A DNA stretch of 64,000 nucleotides from Glutamicibacter sp. JC586 (GTDB lineage: Bacteria; Actinomycetota; Actinomycetes; Actinomycetales; Micrococcaceae). Position numbers and translations under genes: made by a program. The stretch is taken from assembly GCF_009805585.1 (NCBI RefSeq), contig NZ_VHIN01000010.1, positions 682,001-746,000 of the forward strand. Reading direction: 5' to 3'. Of this stretch, positions 17,574 to 26,520 are shown piece by piece. How positions within the stretch are numbered: position 1 is the first letter of the stretch; every line of letters begins with the position of its first letter. A model generated the notes under the pieces. It saw nothing but the letters and a program-made list of their open reading frames with translations, was not told where the DNA came from and did no database searches.

Positions 17574-18479
17574 TTACTGTTCACGCTGTATTTTCTGCGG
17601 GAAAATCTCGGATATGAGCTTCGTTAATGCTTGCGACATAAGACTTAATGGTTCGCCATCTTCCATAACCAACGAGATTTGCGAAGTAACTTCTGGATCG
17701 TCCAAGCGGGTCTGCACTATGCCGGGAAGAGCACCTATCGGCGGCAACCACTGACGTGGGACGATGCTGGCCCAATGTCCCGTTGAAACGTGCGCCAACA
17801 ACGTAACGATCGAATCGCACTCGATTCGAGGTGTTGCTTTCATGCCGTGCTGCGAAAGAGCCTGATCTAGCACTTGCCGTCCTCGTAGTGATGAATCAAG
17901 CAGGCACAGCGGTAGTTGTAACGCCGAGGACCACGAATTGGGTGACTGTCTGATTTGCATCTGCGGAGCGGTCAGTAGAACGTGCTCTTCTGAATACAAT
18001 TGAAAGCTCAGTAGCCCAGCCACATCCTGAGGCTGGGCATAAATCAGCCCAGCATCAAGTTCGTAGTTTCTGATCTGTCGAACAATCTCCGCCGAGTGAA
18101 GACTGGCCTGCACCTTAATTTTTACCTGCGGATGGGCACGGGCAAACGCATCGGTGAGCGCCACGACCGTGGATGAGGCTGCCGGTACTGTTCCCACCCG
18201 TAGCGTCCCATTTAGCCCGGCCTGATGATGCGTCACTTCTTGTTTTAGTGACTCATGGTCTTTCACTAGCTTTCGTGCCCATTTCAGCACGGTCTCACCC
18301 TCAACGGTGAGCCCCTGAAAAGCATGGCCACGGCGAACCAGTGGTACTCCGAGTTCCTTCTCCAGCTTCCGAATACCCTCAGAAAGTGCAGGCTGGGAAA
18401 CTGCGCATTCTTCGGCCGCACGAGCAAAATGCTGCTCGCTCGATAGTGCAATCAGGTATTCCAGTTGTCGAAGCATCAT
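17574..18479 (-). CDS. LysR family transcriptional regulator
   Basis: 301 residues. The winged HTH occupies residues 1-60 (RQLEYLIALSSEQHFARAAE, then VSQPALSEGIRKLEKELG), a textbook LysR head. It is followed by the two-lobed co-inducer domain beginning LNGTLRVGTVPAASSTVVAL. It reads toward the FUSC gene 93 bases downstream on the same strand, rather than being divergent as many LysR genes are, so co-transcription or regulation of that gene is an inference. The wording of the effector domain resembles CbbR/CynR-type regulators only loosely. Confidence 0.92.
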   Translation of the reverse strand: MMLRQLEYLIALSSEQHFARAAEECAVSQPALSEGIRKLEKELGVPLVRRGHAFQGLTVEGETVLKWARKLVKDHESLKQEVTHHQAGLNGTLRVGTVPAASSTVVALTDAFARAHPQVKIKVQASLHSAEIVRQIRNYELDAGLIYAQPQDVAGLLSFQLYSEEHVLLTAPQMQIRQSPNSWSSALQLPLCLLDSSLRGRQVLDQALSQHGMKATPRIECDSIVTLLAHVSTGHWASIVPRQWLPPIGALPGIVQTRLDDPEVTSQISLVMEDGEPLSLMSQALTKLISEIFPQKIQREQ

Positions 18480-18574
18480 GAGTCCATTGCATCACCTTTC
18501 TTGCTATGACCAGCCATCGTTAGTCCTCCAACTAACAGAGGACTTTCCTCAGATGAAATTTCTAGCAGAAAGAA

Positions 18575-18611
18575 AGCCCCGAAACCAGAAAATGTTGCTG
18601 GTTTCGGGGCT
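18575..18611 (-). terminator. Rho-independent terminator of the ABC exporter operon
   Basis: Perfect 14-bp arms AGCCCCGAAACCAG and CTGGTTTCGGGGCT with a 9-base loop. On the minus strand it is followed by TTCTTTCTGC. It sits 18 bases after the exporter stop codon. Confidence 0.9.
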
Positions 18612-18628
18612 AGCTTCAAAGTCAGAAA

Positions 18629-20713
18629 CTACTCGGTTTCTTCCTTCGTTTCTTCGCTCAGGTCAGGAACTACTGGAGCACCTGCTGTCACAGCGTTCAC
18701 GGCCGCGGTATCAGGATTTGAATCCACGTCCTCGGCAGGACCAGCAAACTGCGACTGGTACAACCGGTAGTACGCACCCTGGGTTTTCAGCAACTCTTCG
18801 TGATTACCCTGTTCAACAATTCGGCCAGCTTCCATCACCAAGATGGTGTCAGCGTCACGAATGGTTGACAGGCGGTGGGCAATCACGAAACTGGTACGGT
18901 CACTGCGCAAGGCAGCCATCGCATGCTGCACCAACAACTCGGTACGGGTATCCACCGAGCTGGTGGCTTCATCAAGGATCAGCAGCGACGGGTTCGCCAC
19001 GAAGGCACGAGCGATAGTGATCAGCTGCTTTTCACCGGCCGAGACGTTGGTGCCTTCTTCATCGATGATGGTGTCGTAGCCATCTGGAAGGGCACGAACG
19101 AATCGATCGACGAAGGTCGCCTTAGCTGCCTCGATGACTTCCTCATCGGTAGCATCCAGACGTCCATAACGGATGTTCTCCATAATGGAACCGCCAAAGA
19201 GCCACGCATCTTGGAGCACCATACCCACCTTGGAACGCAGATCTGCACGAGAGATCTGGGTAACGTCGTGGTTATCAACCATGATCTTGCCCGAGTTCAA
19301 CTCGTAGAAGCGCATCACTAGGTTCACCAGCGTGGTTTTACCCGCGCCGGTCGGACCGACAATGGCCACGGTGTGGCCCGGATCCGCATCGAAGGACAGG
19401 TTCTCGATCAAAGGCTTCTCTGGGGTGTAAGAGAAGGTGACATTCTGGAAGGACACGTGACCATCGGTGCGTGCTGGCAACGATGCACGGACTTCATCCG
19501 GCTCCTGCTCATCAGCATCCAACAGCTCGAAGGTACGCTCGGCCGAGGCCACGCCTGACTGCAGCATGTTAGCTACACCGGCAATCTGGCCCAGAGGTTG
19601 AGTGAACTCGCGGCTGTACTGAATGAACGCGGTCGCATCACCCAAGCTCATAGTTCCCGAAGCCACACGCAGACCGCCAACCACAGCGATACCAACGTAT
19701 GACAGGTAGGAAACGAAGTTCATCACTGGCATGATCATGCCGGAAACAAACTGGGCTCCGAAGCTTGCCTTATACAACTCTTCGTTGCGGGTGGTGAAAC
19801 GTTCCACCATATCTTCTTCGCGGCCGAATACCTTCATCAGCTCATGGCCGGAGAAGGATTCTTCGATCTGACCGTTCAGTGCACCGGTATTCTTCCACTG
19901 CGCGGTGAACAGCTTCTGCGCCTTGGAACCAATGAACCCGGCAGCTACACCGGAGAGTGGCAAGGCAACCAGAGCGATCAGTGCCATCTGCCAGGAGACA
20001 ACAAACATCATGATGACAATACCGATGACCGTCATGATGGACTGCACCAACTGGCTCAGCGCCTGTTGCAATGCGTTCTGAATATTGTCCACGTCGTTAG
20101 TGACGCGTGAGAGCAGGTCACCACGCTGGCGGGTATCAAAGTAGTTCAACGGAAGACGGTTGATCTTGTCTTCAACATCCTTGCGCAGGTTGTACACCAC
20201 GCGCATGACCAGCTTGTTCAGCAACCAGCCCGAAGCCCATGAGAACAGTGAAGCCACAAAGTACATGGACAACACGATCAGGATATAGTGCGAAAGCTGG
20301 GTGAAGTCGATGCCCTGGCCGGGCACAAAATCCACCTTAGACATCATGTCAGCTTGGGTGTTTTGGCCGGCGTCACGCATCTGCTGAATGACAACATCCG
20401 CAGGAGTTCCTGCCGGGATATTCTTGCCAATCAAGCCAGCAAAGATGACGTCCATGGCCTTACCCAGAACGCGCGGCGCTATCACCGAAAGAACGACGAA
20501 TACGGTGATCAAAGCAAAGACCAGAACCATGCCCCACTTGTAGGGGGACATCAGCCCAACAAGGCGCTTTGCCGATGGCCAGAAGTGCTCAGCCTTACGG
20601 GTAGGTGCGCCACCGCTCCAGTCATCTGCACCGGCAGCTACTTCAAATTCGTCAACGGCTGCTAGCTCTTGATCAAGCTGCTCAGGTTCAACGTTTTTCT
20701 GTTTCTTCGCCAT
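18629..20713 (-). CDS. ABC exporter half-transporter, membrane plus ATPase domain (MdlB/YheH-like)
   Basis: 694-residue fusion of a six-helix exporter domain (about 60-420) and an ATPase domain. It has an unusual acidic N-terminal extension of about 50 residues and an acidic C-terminal tail. Walker A is GPTGAGKTTLVNLV, Q-loop VGMVLQDAWLFGG, signature NVSAGEKQLITIARA (VSAGE instead of LSGGQ) and Walker B LLILDEATSSVD with the catalytic Glu. The degenerate signature marks it as one partner of a heterodimer. It begins directly after the stop of the partner gene (TAAATG), sharing its GGAGGAGG site. Likely exports drugs or lipids. Confidence 0.93.
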   Translation of the reverse strand: MAKKQKNVEPEQLDQELAAVDEFEVAAGADDWSGGAPTRKAEHFWPSAKRLVGLMSPYKWGMVLVFALITVFVVLSVIAPRVLGKAMDVIFAGLIGKNIPAGTPADVVIQQMRDAGQNTQADMMSKVDFVPGQGIDFTQLSHYILIVLSMYFVASLFSWASGWLLNKLVMRVVYNLRKDVEDKINRLPLNYFDTRQRGDLLSRVTNDVDNIQNALQQALSQLVQSIMTVIGIVIMMFVVSWQMALIALVALPLSGVAAGFIGSKAQKLFTAQWKNTGALNGQIEESFSGHELMKVFGREEDMVERFTTRNEELYKASFGAQFVSGMIMPVMNFVSYLSYVGIAVVGGLRVASGTMSLGDATAFIQYSREFTQPLGQIAGVANMLQSGVASAERTFELLDADEQEPDEVRASLPARTDGHVSFQNVTFSYTPEKPLIENLSFDADPGHTVAIVGPTGAGKTTLVNLVMRFYELNSGKIMVDNHDVTQISRADLRSKVGMVLQDAWLFGGSIMENIRYGRLDATDEEVIEAAKATFVDRFVRALPDGYDTIIDEEGTNVSAGEKQLITIARAFVANPSLLILDEATSSVDTRTELLVQHAMAALRSDRTSFVIAHRLSTIRDADTILVMEAGRIVEQGNHEELLKTQGAYYRLYQSQFAGPAEDVDSNPDTAAVNAVTAGAPVVPDLSEETKEETE

Positions 20714-22447
20714 TTAGGCCACCTCCTCCACGCTCAGCTGGGACGTCACAATTTCTTGGTAGGTTTCCGAAGTTTCCAAGAGTTCGTCATGGGTTCCTCG
20801 GGCAACAATTTCGCCGTGGTCCAGCACTAGGATCTGGTCCGCTGCAGTAATGGTTGAAACACGCTGGGCCACGATGATTACCGCTGCGTCCTTGGTTGGT
20901 TCTGCCAACGCTGCACGTAGCTTGGCATCTGTGCTGACATCCAACGCGGAGAACGAGTCATCAAAGAGGTAGGTGTTTGGCTTGGCGGCCAAGGCTCGGG
21001 CAATGCATAGACGTTGACGCTGTCCACCAGAGACGTTGGTACCACCCTGAGAGATCTTGGAGTCCAGTTGCCCTTCACGCTCGGCGACAAACCCTTCAGC
21101 TTGCGCGATGCGTAGGGCTTCCCACAAGTCTTCTTCCTCAGCATCTTGAGCACCGAAGCGTAGGTTGCTAGCGATAGTTCCGGAGAACAAGTAGGGCCGC
21201 TGTGGAACTGAGGAGATATTCTGTGAAATAGTCTCACGGCCCAGTTCCCTTAGTGGCACTCCACCAATGAGAATCTCGCCTTCGGTGGCGTCATACAGAC
21301 GTGGAATCAAGTTGAGCAAGGTGGTCTTGCCGGCACCGGTAGAACCGATGATTGCGGTAGTCTCCCCCGGCTTAGCAGTGAAGGAAATATTCGATAGCAC
21401 CGGCGCTTCTGCACCCGGGTACCCAAAAGTCACATCCCTAAATTCCACGGTGCCTGGTTCGGGAAGCTGAACTGCGCGGTCTGGCGCGTCCTGCATCGAT
21501 GGTTCACTGTCCAGCACCTCAGAGATGCGGTCGGCTGAAACCATGGCACGGGGAATCATCATGGCCATGAAGGTACCCATCATGACTGCCATCAGAATCT
21601 GCAACATGTACTGCAAGAACGCGGTCAGCGCACCAACTTCGACCTGCCCGTTATCCACGCGGTGACCACCGAACCACAGCACAGCCGCAGTGGAAAGGTG
21701 AAGGATCATCGTGATGGCCGGGAACATCAGCACGAAGAGATTACCAACCTTGACGCCAAGGTCGGTCAGCTTCTGGTTGGCATCTGCATAACGTTCGGTT
21801 TCATGGTTCTCACGCACAAAGGCACGGACCACGCGGATACCGGTGATCTGCTCGCGCAGAACTCCGTTAATCCCGTCAATGCGAGTCTGCATATCGCGGA
21901 ACAGTGGCATCAACTTGATAACCAGCAGGCCAACAACAATCAATACCAATGGCACCGAGACCCAAACGAGCCAGGACAGTCCTGGATCCTCACGGATGGC
22001 CATGATCACGCCGCCAATGGACATGATCGGTGCGTTGACCATGAAGTTCAACGCCATCAAGGTCAGCATCTGGATTTGTTGAACGTCGTTGGTGCCGCGG
22101 GTGATCAAAGTGGCGGCGCCAAACTTGTTGACGTCCTGAGCTGAGAAGGTAGAGACCTTTTCAAAGACTGACTGTCGAACGTCGCGGCCCACGCTCATGG
22201 CGGTTTTGGCCCCGAAGTAGACGGCTGCAACAGCCGTGACAACCTGTACGAGGGCCACGATGAGCATTAGTCCGCCGGTACGCCAAATGTAGTCGACATC
22301 GCCGGTAGTGACGCCTACGTCAATGATTTTGGCGTTCAGGCTGGGGAGGTAAAGAGTGGCCATGGTGGTGGCCAACTGCAAAATGATTACGGCAATAATC
22401 CAGCCCGTATAAGGCTTGGAATGTTTCAAGATGAGCTTGAGAAGCAT
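20714..22447 (-). CDS. ABC exporter half-transporter with degenerate Walker B (MdlA/YheI-like)
   Basis: 577-residue partner of the downstream exporter gene. It has six helices, then an ATPase domain with Walker A GSTGAGKTTLLNL, canonical signature NVSGGQRQRLCIARAL, and Walker B TYLFDDSFSALD, where Asp replaces the catalytic Glu. Combined with the partner's VSAGE signature this gives one competent ATP site (partner Walker B with this VSGGQ) and one degenerate site, as in BmrC/BmrD-type exporters. The ATG at MLLKLIL is chosen because GAGGAT lies eight bases upstream; a GTG 12 codons earlier is possible. Confidence 0.93.
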   Translation of the reverse strand: MLLKLILKHSKPYTGWIIAVIILQLATTMATLYLPSLNAKIIDVGVTTGDVDYIWRTGGLMLIVALVQVVTAVAAVYFGAKTAMSVGRDVRQSVFEKVSTFSAQDVNKFGAATLITRGTNDVQQIQMLTLMALNFMVNAPIMSIGGVIMAIREDPGLSWLVWVSVPLVLIVVGLLVIKLMPLFRDMQTRIDGINGVLREQITGIRVVRAFVRENHETERYADANQKLTDLGVKVGNLFVLMFPAITMILHLSTAAVLWFGGHRVDNGQVEVGALTAFLQYMLQILMAVMMGTFMAMMIPRAMVSADRISEVLDSEPSMQDAPDRAVQLPEPGTVEFRDVTFGYPGAEAPVLSNISFTAKPGETTAIIGSTGAGKTTLLNLIPRLYDATEGEILIGGVPLRELGRETISQNISSVPQRPYLFSGTIASNLRFGAQDAEEEDLWEALRIAQAEGFVAEREGQLDSKISQGGTNVSGGQRQRLCIARALAAKPNTYLFDDSFSALDVSTDAKLRAALAEPTKDAAVIIVAQRVSTITAADQILVLDHGEIVARGTHDELLETSETYQEIVTSQLSVEEVA

Positions 22448-22746
22448 GTGGAAAATCCTCGCTGGCATCAGGCTCTCCGGCACCAGACCACTTCGGATTA
22501 AGGGCGCGATGATTGAAGAGCGATTACTAGCCTAACCCGGTGCACCGACTAGTAGAACCATCCTTGCGATTGATTTTTACCAATCGGTCATCGTGATCAA
22601 AACTTCTGCGTTGGCCCAGGCCTGACGCGCGAATCTTATCGCTGCTCGTCCAAGCACATCTTCAGTTGCATTTGGCGGGTGCTTTCCCGGGAAAGTATCG
22701 ACGAACGCAATTGCGATCGCACCATCCTTTGGTACATTGCGCTGAT
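22448..22746. other. Intergenic stretch upstream of the ABC exporter operon
   Basis: About 300 bases between the pterin dehydratase stop and the exporter operon. It must hold the exporter promoter. I see no convincing reading frame, RNA gene or strong hairpin. Confidence 0.4.
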
Positions 22747-23073
22747 TTAGATCAGCTCCGTTCGCGTGATAGCACGCCGAGCCTCGGCTCTTTCAGTGAT
22801 CTTAGTAGCCAGGGCAATGTCTCGCGTGGTCACTACCGACCCAACATCATGGGACGTGATGGAAACAAACAGCCGGTTGTAGCGCCAGTCAACGTCGGGG
22901 TGATGATTATCTGTTTCCGCCGCCGCAGCGATGTCACCGAATAGCTCAATAGCCAGAGCCGCAGTTTTAGTTTCGAATACCGTTCGAAGCGCGTCATCGA
23001 CTAGTCGCCAGTCAGGCAGATCCACCAAGTAGTCGGTGACTTGTTGATTGTCGAGAATGTCTGAGTCGCTCAT
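22747..23073 (-). CDS. 4a-hydroxytetrahydrobiopterin dehydratase (pterin carbinolamine dehydratase)
   Basis: 108-residue protein of the PCD/DCoH family, which dehydrates 4a-hydroxytetrahydropterin. The signature block ETDNHHPDVDWRYNRLFVSI followed by TSHDVGSVVTTRDIALA carries the conserved HHP and the second active-site His. The N-terminus WRLVDDALRTVFETKTAALA fits the family. No phenylalanine hydroxylase is nearby; many actinobacterial members occur alone and may serve molybdopterin or other pterin metabolism. A GGAAGGTGCAG site precedes ATG. Confidence 0.93.
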   Translation of the reverse strand: MSDSDILDNQQVTDYLVDLPDWRLVDDALRTVFETKTAALAIELFGDIAAAAETDNHHPDVDWRYNRLFVSITSHDVGSVVTTRDIALATKITERAEARRAITRTELI

Positions 23074-23121
23074 TCTGCACCTTCCATAGTGGTGTTCTCT
23101 GATGCAGGTTTCACCCAGTGC

Positions 23122-23442
23122 TTAGCGCTGGAAGTCCTCAGGTGCATCGCCCTCGGAGTCGGCACTGAATTCTGGACCGTTTTCGAGTTGCGGGTCCGCA
23201 TCCAGTTCTGGATCAACGCCAAGAACTGGATCCACCTGTTCTGGCACAGGTGATTGTCCTTCACCATCCATCGACTCAGGAAGTTGCTCGTCTACGCCCG
23301 GTAGCGACTGACCGTCCTGTGGCACGTGTTCATCATCGGGTTCGCCAGCGGGCCACGTCTTTTCAACCAAGTTCTGATCTGGGTCCTTTACCTTATCGGC
23401 GGCTTGACCGAACAGTTCTTTGACTTTGTCCAAAAATCCCAT
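23122..23442 (-). CDS. Small acidic hypothetical protein
   Basis: 106 residues. A short amphipathic N-terminal helix (GFLDKVKELFGQAADKVK) is followed by a long, very acidic Pro/Asp/Glu/Gln-rich tail with no predicted structure. The N-terminus resembles those of small Rv0909-type antitoxin or CsbD-like stress proteins, but the match is too short to assign. GGAGAAAGCTC precedes ATG. It lies in a same-strand run of small charged proteins. Confidence 0.6.
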   Translation of the reverse strand: MGFLDKVKELFGQAADKVKDPDQNLVEKTWPAGEPDDEHVPQDGQSLPGVDEQLPESMDGEGQSPVPEQVDPVLGVDPELDADPQLENGPEFSADSEGDAPEDFQR

Positions 23443-23527
23443 GAGCTTTCTCCATTCTTATTGTGCTTGGATATTGCTTGACCCGACGTCAAGGACAACG
23501 GCGGGGGTAGTTATTTGGTCGAAATTT

Positions 23528-23683
23528 CTAGCCCGCATCAAATCGATCATCGGTTGGATCTTCTGATTGTTCGTTGGCTTCGCTGATTTCCCCGCGATGC
23601 ACCACACGCTCATCGCCGGGTTCTGCAGGGGCGTCAGGTTCTGTGGTTCGCGCGCCCTCTTCTGGGTTCTTTCGATCGTTCAT
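23528..23683 (-). CDS. 51-residue acidic hypothetical protein
   Basis: Short gene starting MNDRKNPEEGARTTEPD and ending DPTDDRFDAG, with about one third acidic residues and no hydrophobic segment. The strong ribosome site GGAGGA lies seven bases before ATG, which argues for real translation. The composition matches the neighbouring small acidic proteins and it is probably intrinsically disordered. Role unknown; stress-associated small proteins of this kind are common in actinobacteria. Confidence 0.55.
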   Translation of the reverse strand: MNDRKNPEEGARTTEPDAPAEPGDERVVHRGEISEANEQSEDPTDDRFDAG

Positions 23684-23718
23684 CGCTGTGTCCTCCGCTT
23701 CGTGAGAGAGTTGCGTTC

Positions 23719-23985
23719 TTAGGAGTTACGTAAGGCTTCAATCAGTTCACTTTTGACCATTTTTGATCGTCCAGAGATTCCAATTTCCGCAGCGCGGCTA
23801 CGCAATTCTGCCACTGTCCAATCGTCATAATCGCCAGCTTTACCACCACGTTTACCTACTGCAGAGCGACCGTCGCGAGCTGCTGCGTTGGCGATGCGTG
23901 CTGACTTTTGTTTGGAGTTGCCTTCATCGCGCAGTTCTTCATAGAGCTCTTCATCTTTAATAGGGCTTTGAGCTTTGCCTGCCAC
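23719..23985 (-). CDS. Small DNA-binding-like protein with SAP/Rho-N-type C-terminus
   Basis: 88 residues. The basic N-terminal half (QSPIKDEELYEELRDEGNSK followed by QKSARIANAAA) matches the short plasmid-stabilisation-like proteins common in actinobacteria. The C-terminal YDDWTVAELRSRAAEIGISG continuing to MVKSELIEALR reads as a SAP/Rho-N helix-extended-helix fold that binds nucleic acid. A GTG start with GGAGG six bases before it is preferred to the ATG eight codons upstream. Likely a stress-related nucleic-acid-binding protein; function not established. Confidence 0.65.
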   Translation of the reverse strand: MAGKAQSPIKDEELYEELRDEGNSKQKSARIANAAARDGRSAVGKRGGKAGDYDDWTVAELRSRAAEIGISGRSKMVKSELIEALRNS

Positions 23986-24298
23986 TTGGTACCTCCGACT
24001 GTGGATCATGGCGCTACGTCCATTGATGATTACAAGTCCTTACGCGACCCACGCTAACTAACTGTCGCATTAGATAAAAGGGGGTCGGCACGGTTTTATG
24101 TCAGAACTCAGAAACCATGGTTAACACATCAGAATTGCCCATTCAAGAAACTGAAGTCCCATGCAGTACTAACTGGCTGTTTTCTCAAAGCCAGGCACTC
24201 GGGCTTCACCAAACTGGATCTCGCGAGAAGAATGAAAGAGTTCGTGGACGAGGCTCATGTCGCGTCCGAAATTTTCACCAGCTGCAGGAGGACTTCAT
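23986..24298. other. Divergent promoter region between the small-protein gene and the SDR gene
   Basis: Roughly 310 bases. It should contain promoters for both directions. Short reading frames are present but lack ribosome sites; I see no RNA gene or clear operator. Confidence 0.4.
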
Positions 24299-25189
24299 AT
24301 GCCAGAGCAATCCACAGATTCCCAGCGGGCAGGAAAAGAACGGATCAGCCCGCCGGAACAGCACCAGCCCGAACCAGGCTTAGACAGCAAAATGACTCCC
24401 AAGGCAGATCACTGCGAGCGAAGCTATCAAGGCCACGACAGACTCAAGGGTAAGCGCGCTTTGATTACTGGCGGTGATTCGGGAATTGGTGCAGCGGTGG
24501 CAATCGCCTTTGCTCGTGAGGGTGCCGACGTTGCATTGGCTTATTTGCCAGTGGAAGCTTCGGATGCGCTATCGGTGGCGGAGGTATTAGAAGACGCGGG
24601 TGTGGAGGTTGAGCATTTCCCGGGCGACCTGCGCGACAGGACCTACCGTGATTCCCTTGTTGAACAGGCGGCCAAGGCTTTAGGTGGCTTGGACATCCTA
24701 GTAAACAACGCAGGTAAGCAAATCAGCGTTGACTCTCTTGAAGAGCTTAGTGACGACCAAGTCGAAGCAACCTTCGACGTGAATATCTTTGCCATGTTCG
24801 CCCTGTCTCGGGCTGCGTTGAAGGTTATCCCTGAGGGCGGGTCGATTATTAATACGACCTCAATTCAAGCCTTTGACCCTTCGGATAATCTGATGGACTA
24901 CGCCGCGACCAAGGGAGCTATCAGTAACTTCACGAAGTCTCTGGCTGCACAGGCGGCTAAGAAGGGTATCCGTGCCAATGCCGTGGCACCGGGTCCTATC
25001 TGGACTCCTTTGCAACCCTCGGATGGTCAGCCCGTTGAAGCTTTGCCAGAATTCGGGCACGATACCTGGCTTGGCCGTGCAGGGCAGCCTGTGGAAGTTT
25101 CTCCCGCTTATGTATTCCTGGCCAGTGATGAAGCGTCCTACATCGTTGGCTCGACCATTCACGTCAACGGCGGCAAAAATCAGCCTTAG
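24299..25189 (+). CDS. SDR family oxidoreductase (YghA/general-stress type)
   Basis: 296-residue NAD(P)-dependent short-chain dehydrogenase with the longer N-terminal arm (about 45 residues, ending KADHCERSYQGHDRLKGK) typical of the YghA/GSP39 subgroup. The cofactor motif is TGGDSGIG, then LVNNAGKQ, catalytic Ser in NTTSIQAF and YAATK. The last residues are IVGSTIHVNGG. ATG at 24299 is preceded by GCAGGAGG. The substrate is probably a small aldehyde or sugar; members are often stress-induced. Convergent with the next membrane protein, only nine bases between stops. Confidence 0.92.
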   Translation: MPEQSTDSQRAGKERISPPEQHQPEPGLDSKMTPKADHCERSYQGHDRLKGKRALITGGDSGIGAAVAIAFAREGADVALAYLPVEASDALSVAEVLEDAGVEVEHFPGDLRDRTYRDSLVEQAAKALGGLDILVNNAGKQISVDSLEELSDDQVEATFDVNIFAMFALSRAALKVIPEGGSIINTTSIQAFDPSDNLMDYAATKGAISNFTKSLAAQAAKKGIRANAVAPGPIWTPLQPSDGQPVEALPEFGHDTWLGRAGQPVEVSPAYVFLASDEASYIVGSTIHVNGGKNQP

Positions 25190-25198
25190 ACAAATTCC

Positions 25199-26299
25199 CT
25201 AAGCTGAGTCGGCTTCAGAGTTATCTATGGAAAACTCCATGTTTCGCCGTTCGTATTCGCGTTGACTGAACGTGGCCCGCTGAACGCGGGCCACGTCGTC
25301 AAAGCTGGATCCGACGGCGCTTCCAAGTAGCCCTAAGGACGAGGCCAGCCAAGCCAGGTTGAAGTACTCAGCCAACCCCACTTCGTGAGCCAACTGGGAG
25401 GCTAAGTAATCTTGGTCAATCACGATCAGCGAACCAGCCATTAGCGCAATAAACAGCAGTATGTACATCGCACTGGCTGCGAGGGCAACAGTAAGCACCG
25501 TGGCGGTGTTGTAAATAATGAGTCGTTCACGGCGCCGACTCCCCTCTGGTTTCTCCCATAGGCGGTTGTGCAACAGGAGCCACAAGGTGAGCACCAAAAT
25601 GCTGAAAACTGTTATTGAGGCAAGCCTGGGGGTGGATAGGTAATCGGCCATTGACCAGATGCTCGTATAGAACACACCGAATGCTCCAGTGGCCACAGCA
25701 CCGGCCATCGCTGAGGATAATTTGGGTACCAGCCTCCACGGCCGATTGCTGCGAATCATCCCGCCAATCAGCAATAGCCGACCACGTAGACCTTCAATGC
25801 TCGTTACCCGGTCTTGTGATTGCTCTCCGTCGGGCAAGCTAGCTTCAATGCTGATCTTTTTACGCAACTGGGACGGCGGAGCGACGGGAGGCTGACCGGT
25901 AGATAGTTCCTGAATCAGTTTAGCCAGATGCTTGATGAGTACACTTAGCCGGGCAAAGCCTAAACTGGGGACGCTGATTACAGCAGACGATTCTTGGTAA
26001 CTAACCACCGAACGCACCGGACGGTCTTGGACGTAGTGCGGTACATCGGTGAGATAGATGATGTAATTCCAACCGTGCTTCTCACGCAGCGTCGGAACCT
26101 TGTCATTCAGGGCGACTCGACCAGATTTGCCCATGGGTAAGGTGTACGAATCTACATGGATTTTCCACTTATACGATGCATCGACGGCTTGGTTCAACCG
26201 GTCTTCCAATTTCTGCGAAGCCCGAGACGCCAGCGTTTGGGCGATGCCCGGATCAGCAATGATCCCAACGGTGCGTATCGCTGTAGGTACGTCGCTCAT
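25199..26299 (-). CDS. Hypothetical membrane protein with soluble N-terminal domain
   Basis: 366 residues. The first about 170 residues are soluble and alpha/beta in character (TVGIIADPGIAQTLASRA ... NYIIYLTDVPHY), followed by four to five transmembrane segments (for example LVPKLSSAMAGAVATGAFGV, LASITVFSILVLTLWLLL and TVLTVALAASAMYILLFIAL) and a cytoplasmic tail rich in R/E. I recognise no named family. ATG at 26299 follows GAGGAG five bases upstream; a start five codons earlier is possible. Divergent from bcp. Confidence 0.65.
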   Translation of the reverse strand: MSDVPTAIRTVGIIADPGIAQTLASRASQKLEDRLNQAVDASYKWKIHVDSYTLPMGKSGRVALNDKVPTLREKHGWNYIIYLTDVPHYVQDRPVRSVVSYQESSAVISVPSLGFARLSVLIKHLAKLIQELSTGQPPVAPPSQLRKKISIEASLPDGEQSQDRVTSIEGLRGRLLLIGGMIRSNRPWRLVPKLSSAMAGAVATGAFGVFYTSIWSMADYLSTPRLASITVFSILVLTLWLLLHNRLWEKPEGSRRRERLIIYNTATVLTVALAASAMYILLFIALMAGSLIVIDQDYLASQLAHEVGLAEYFNLAWLASSLGLLGSAVGSSFDDVARVQRATFSQREYERRNMEFSIDNSEADSA

Positions 26300-26520
26300 C
26301 TGGCTCCTCTTCATGCAGGCACTACTGGTCCATTAGAAATGTGTACGGTCTCAGTGGAACATTTCTCATTGGGTTCTTCCATCGGGAAACTGGCATTGGC
26401 AGGGCTTTTGGAGCAATTGAACGAGCTACGTATGGCTGGATGTTTCCCTTGCAGCACTAGCCGTAGACAGCAAGTAATCATAGAATGAAAAGCAAATACC
26501 ACAATACGAAAGTAGGAACC

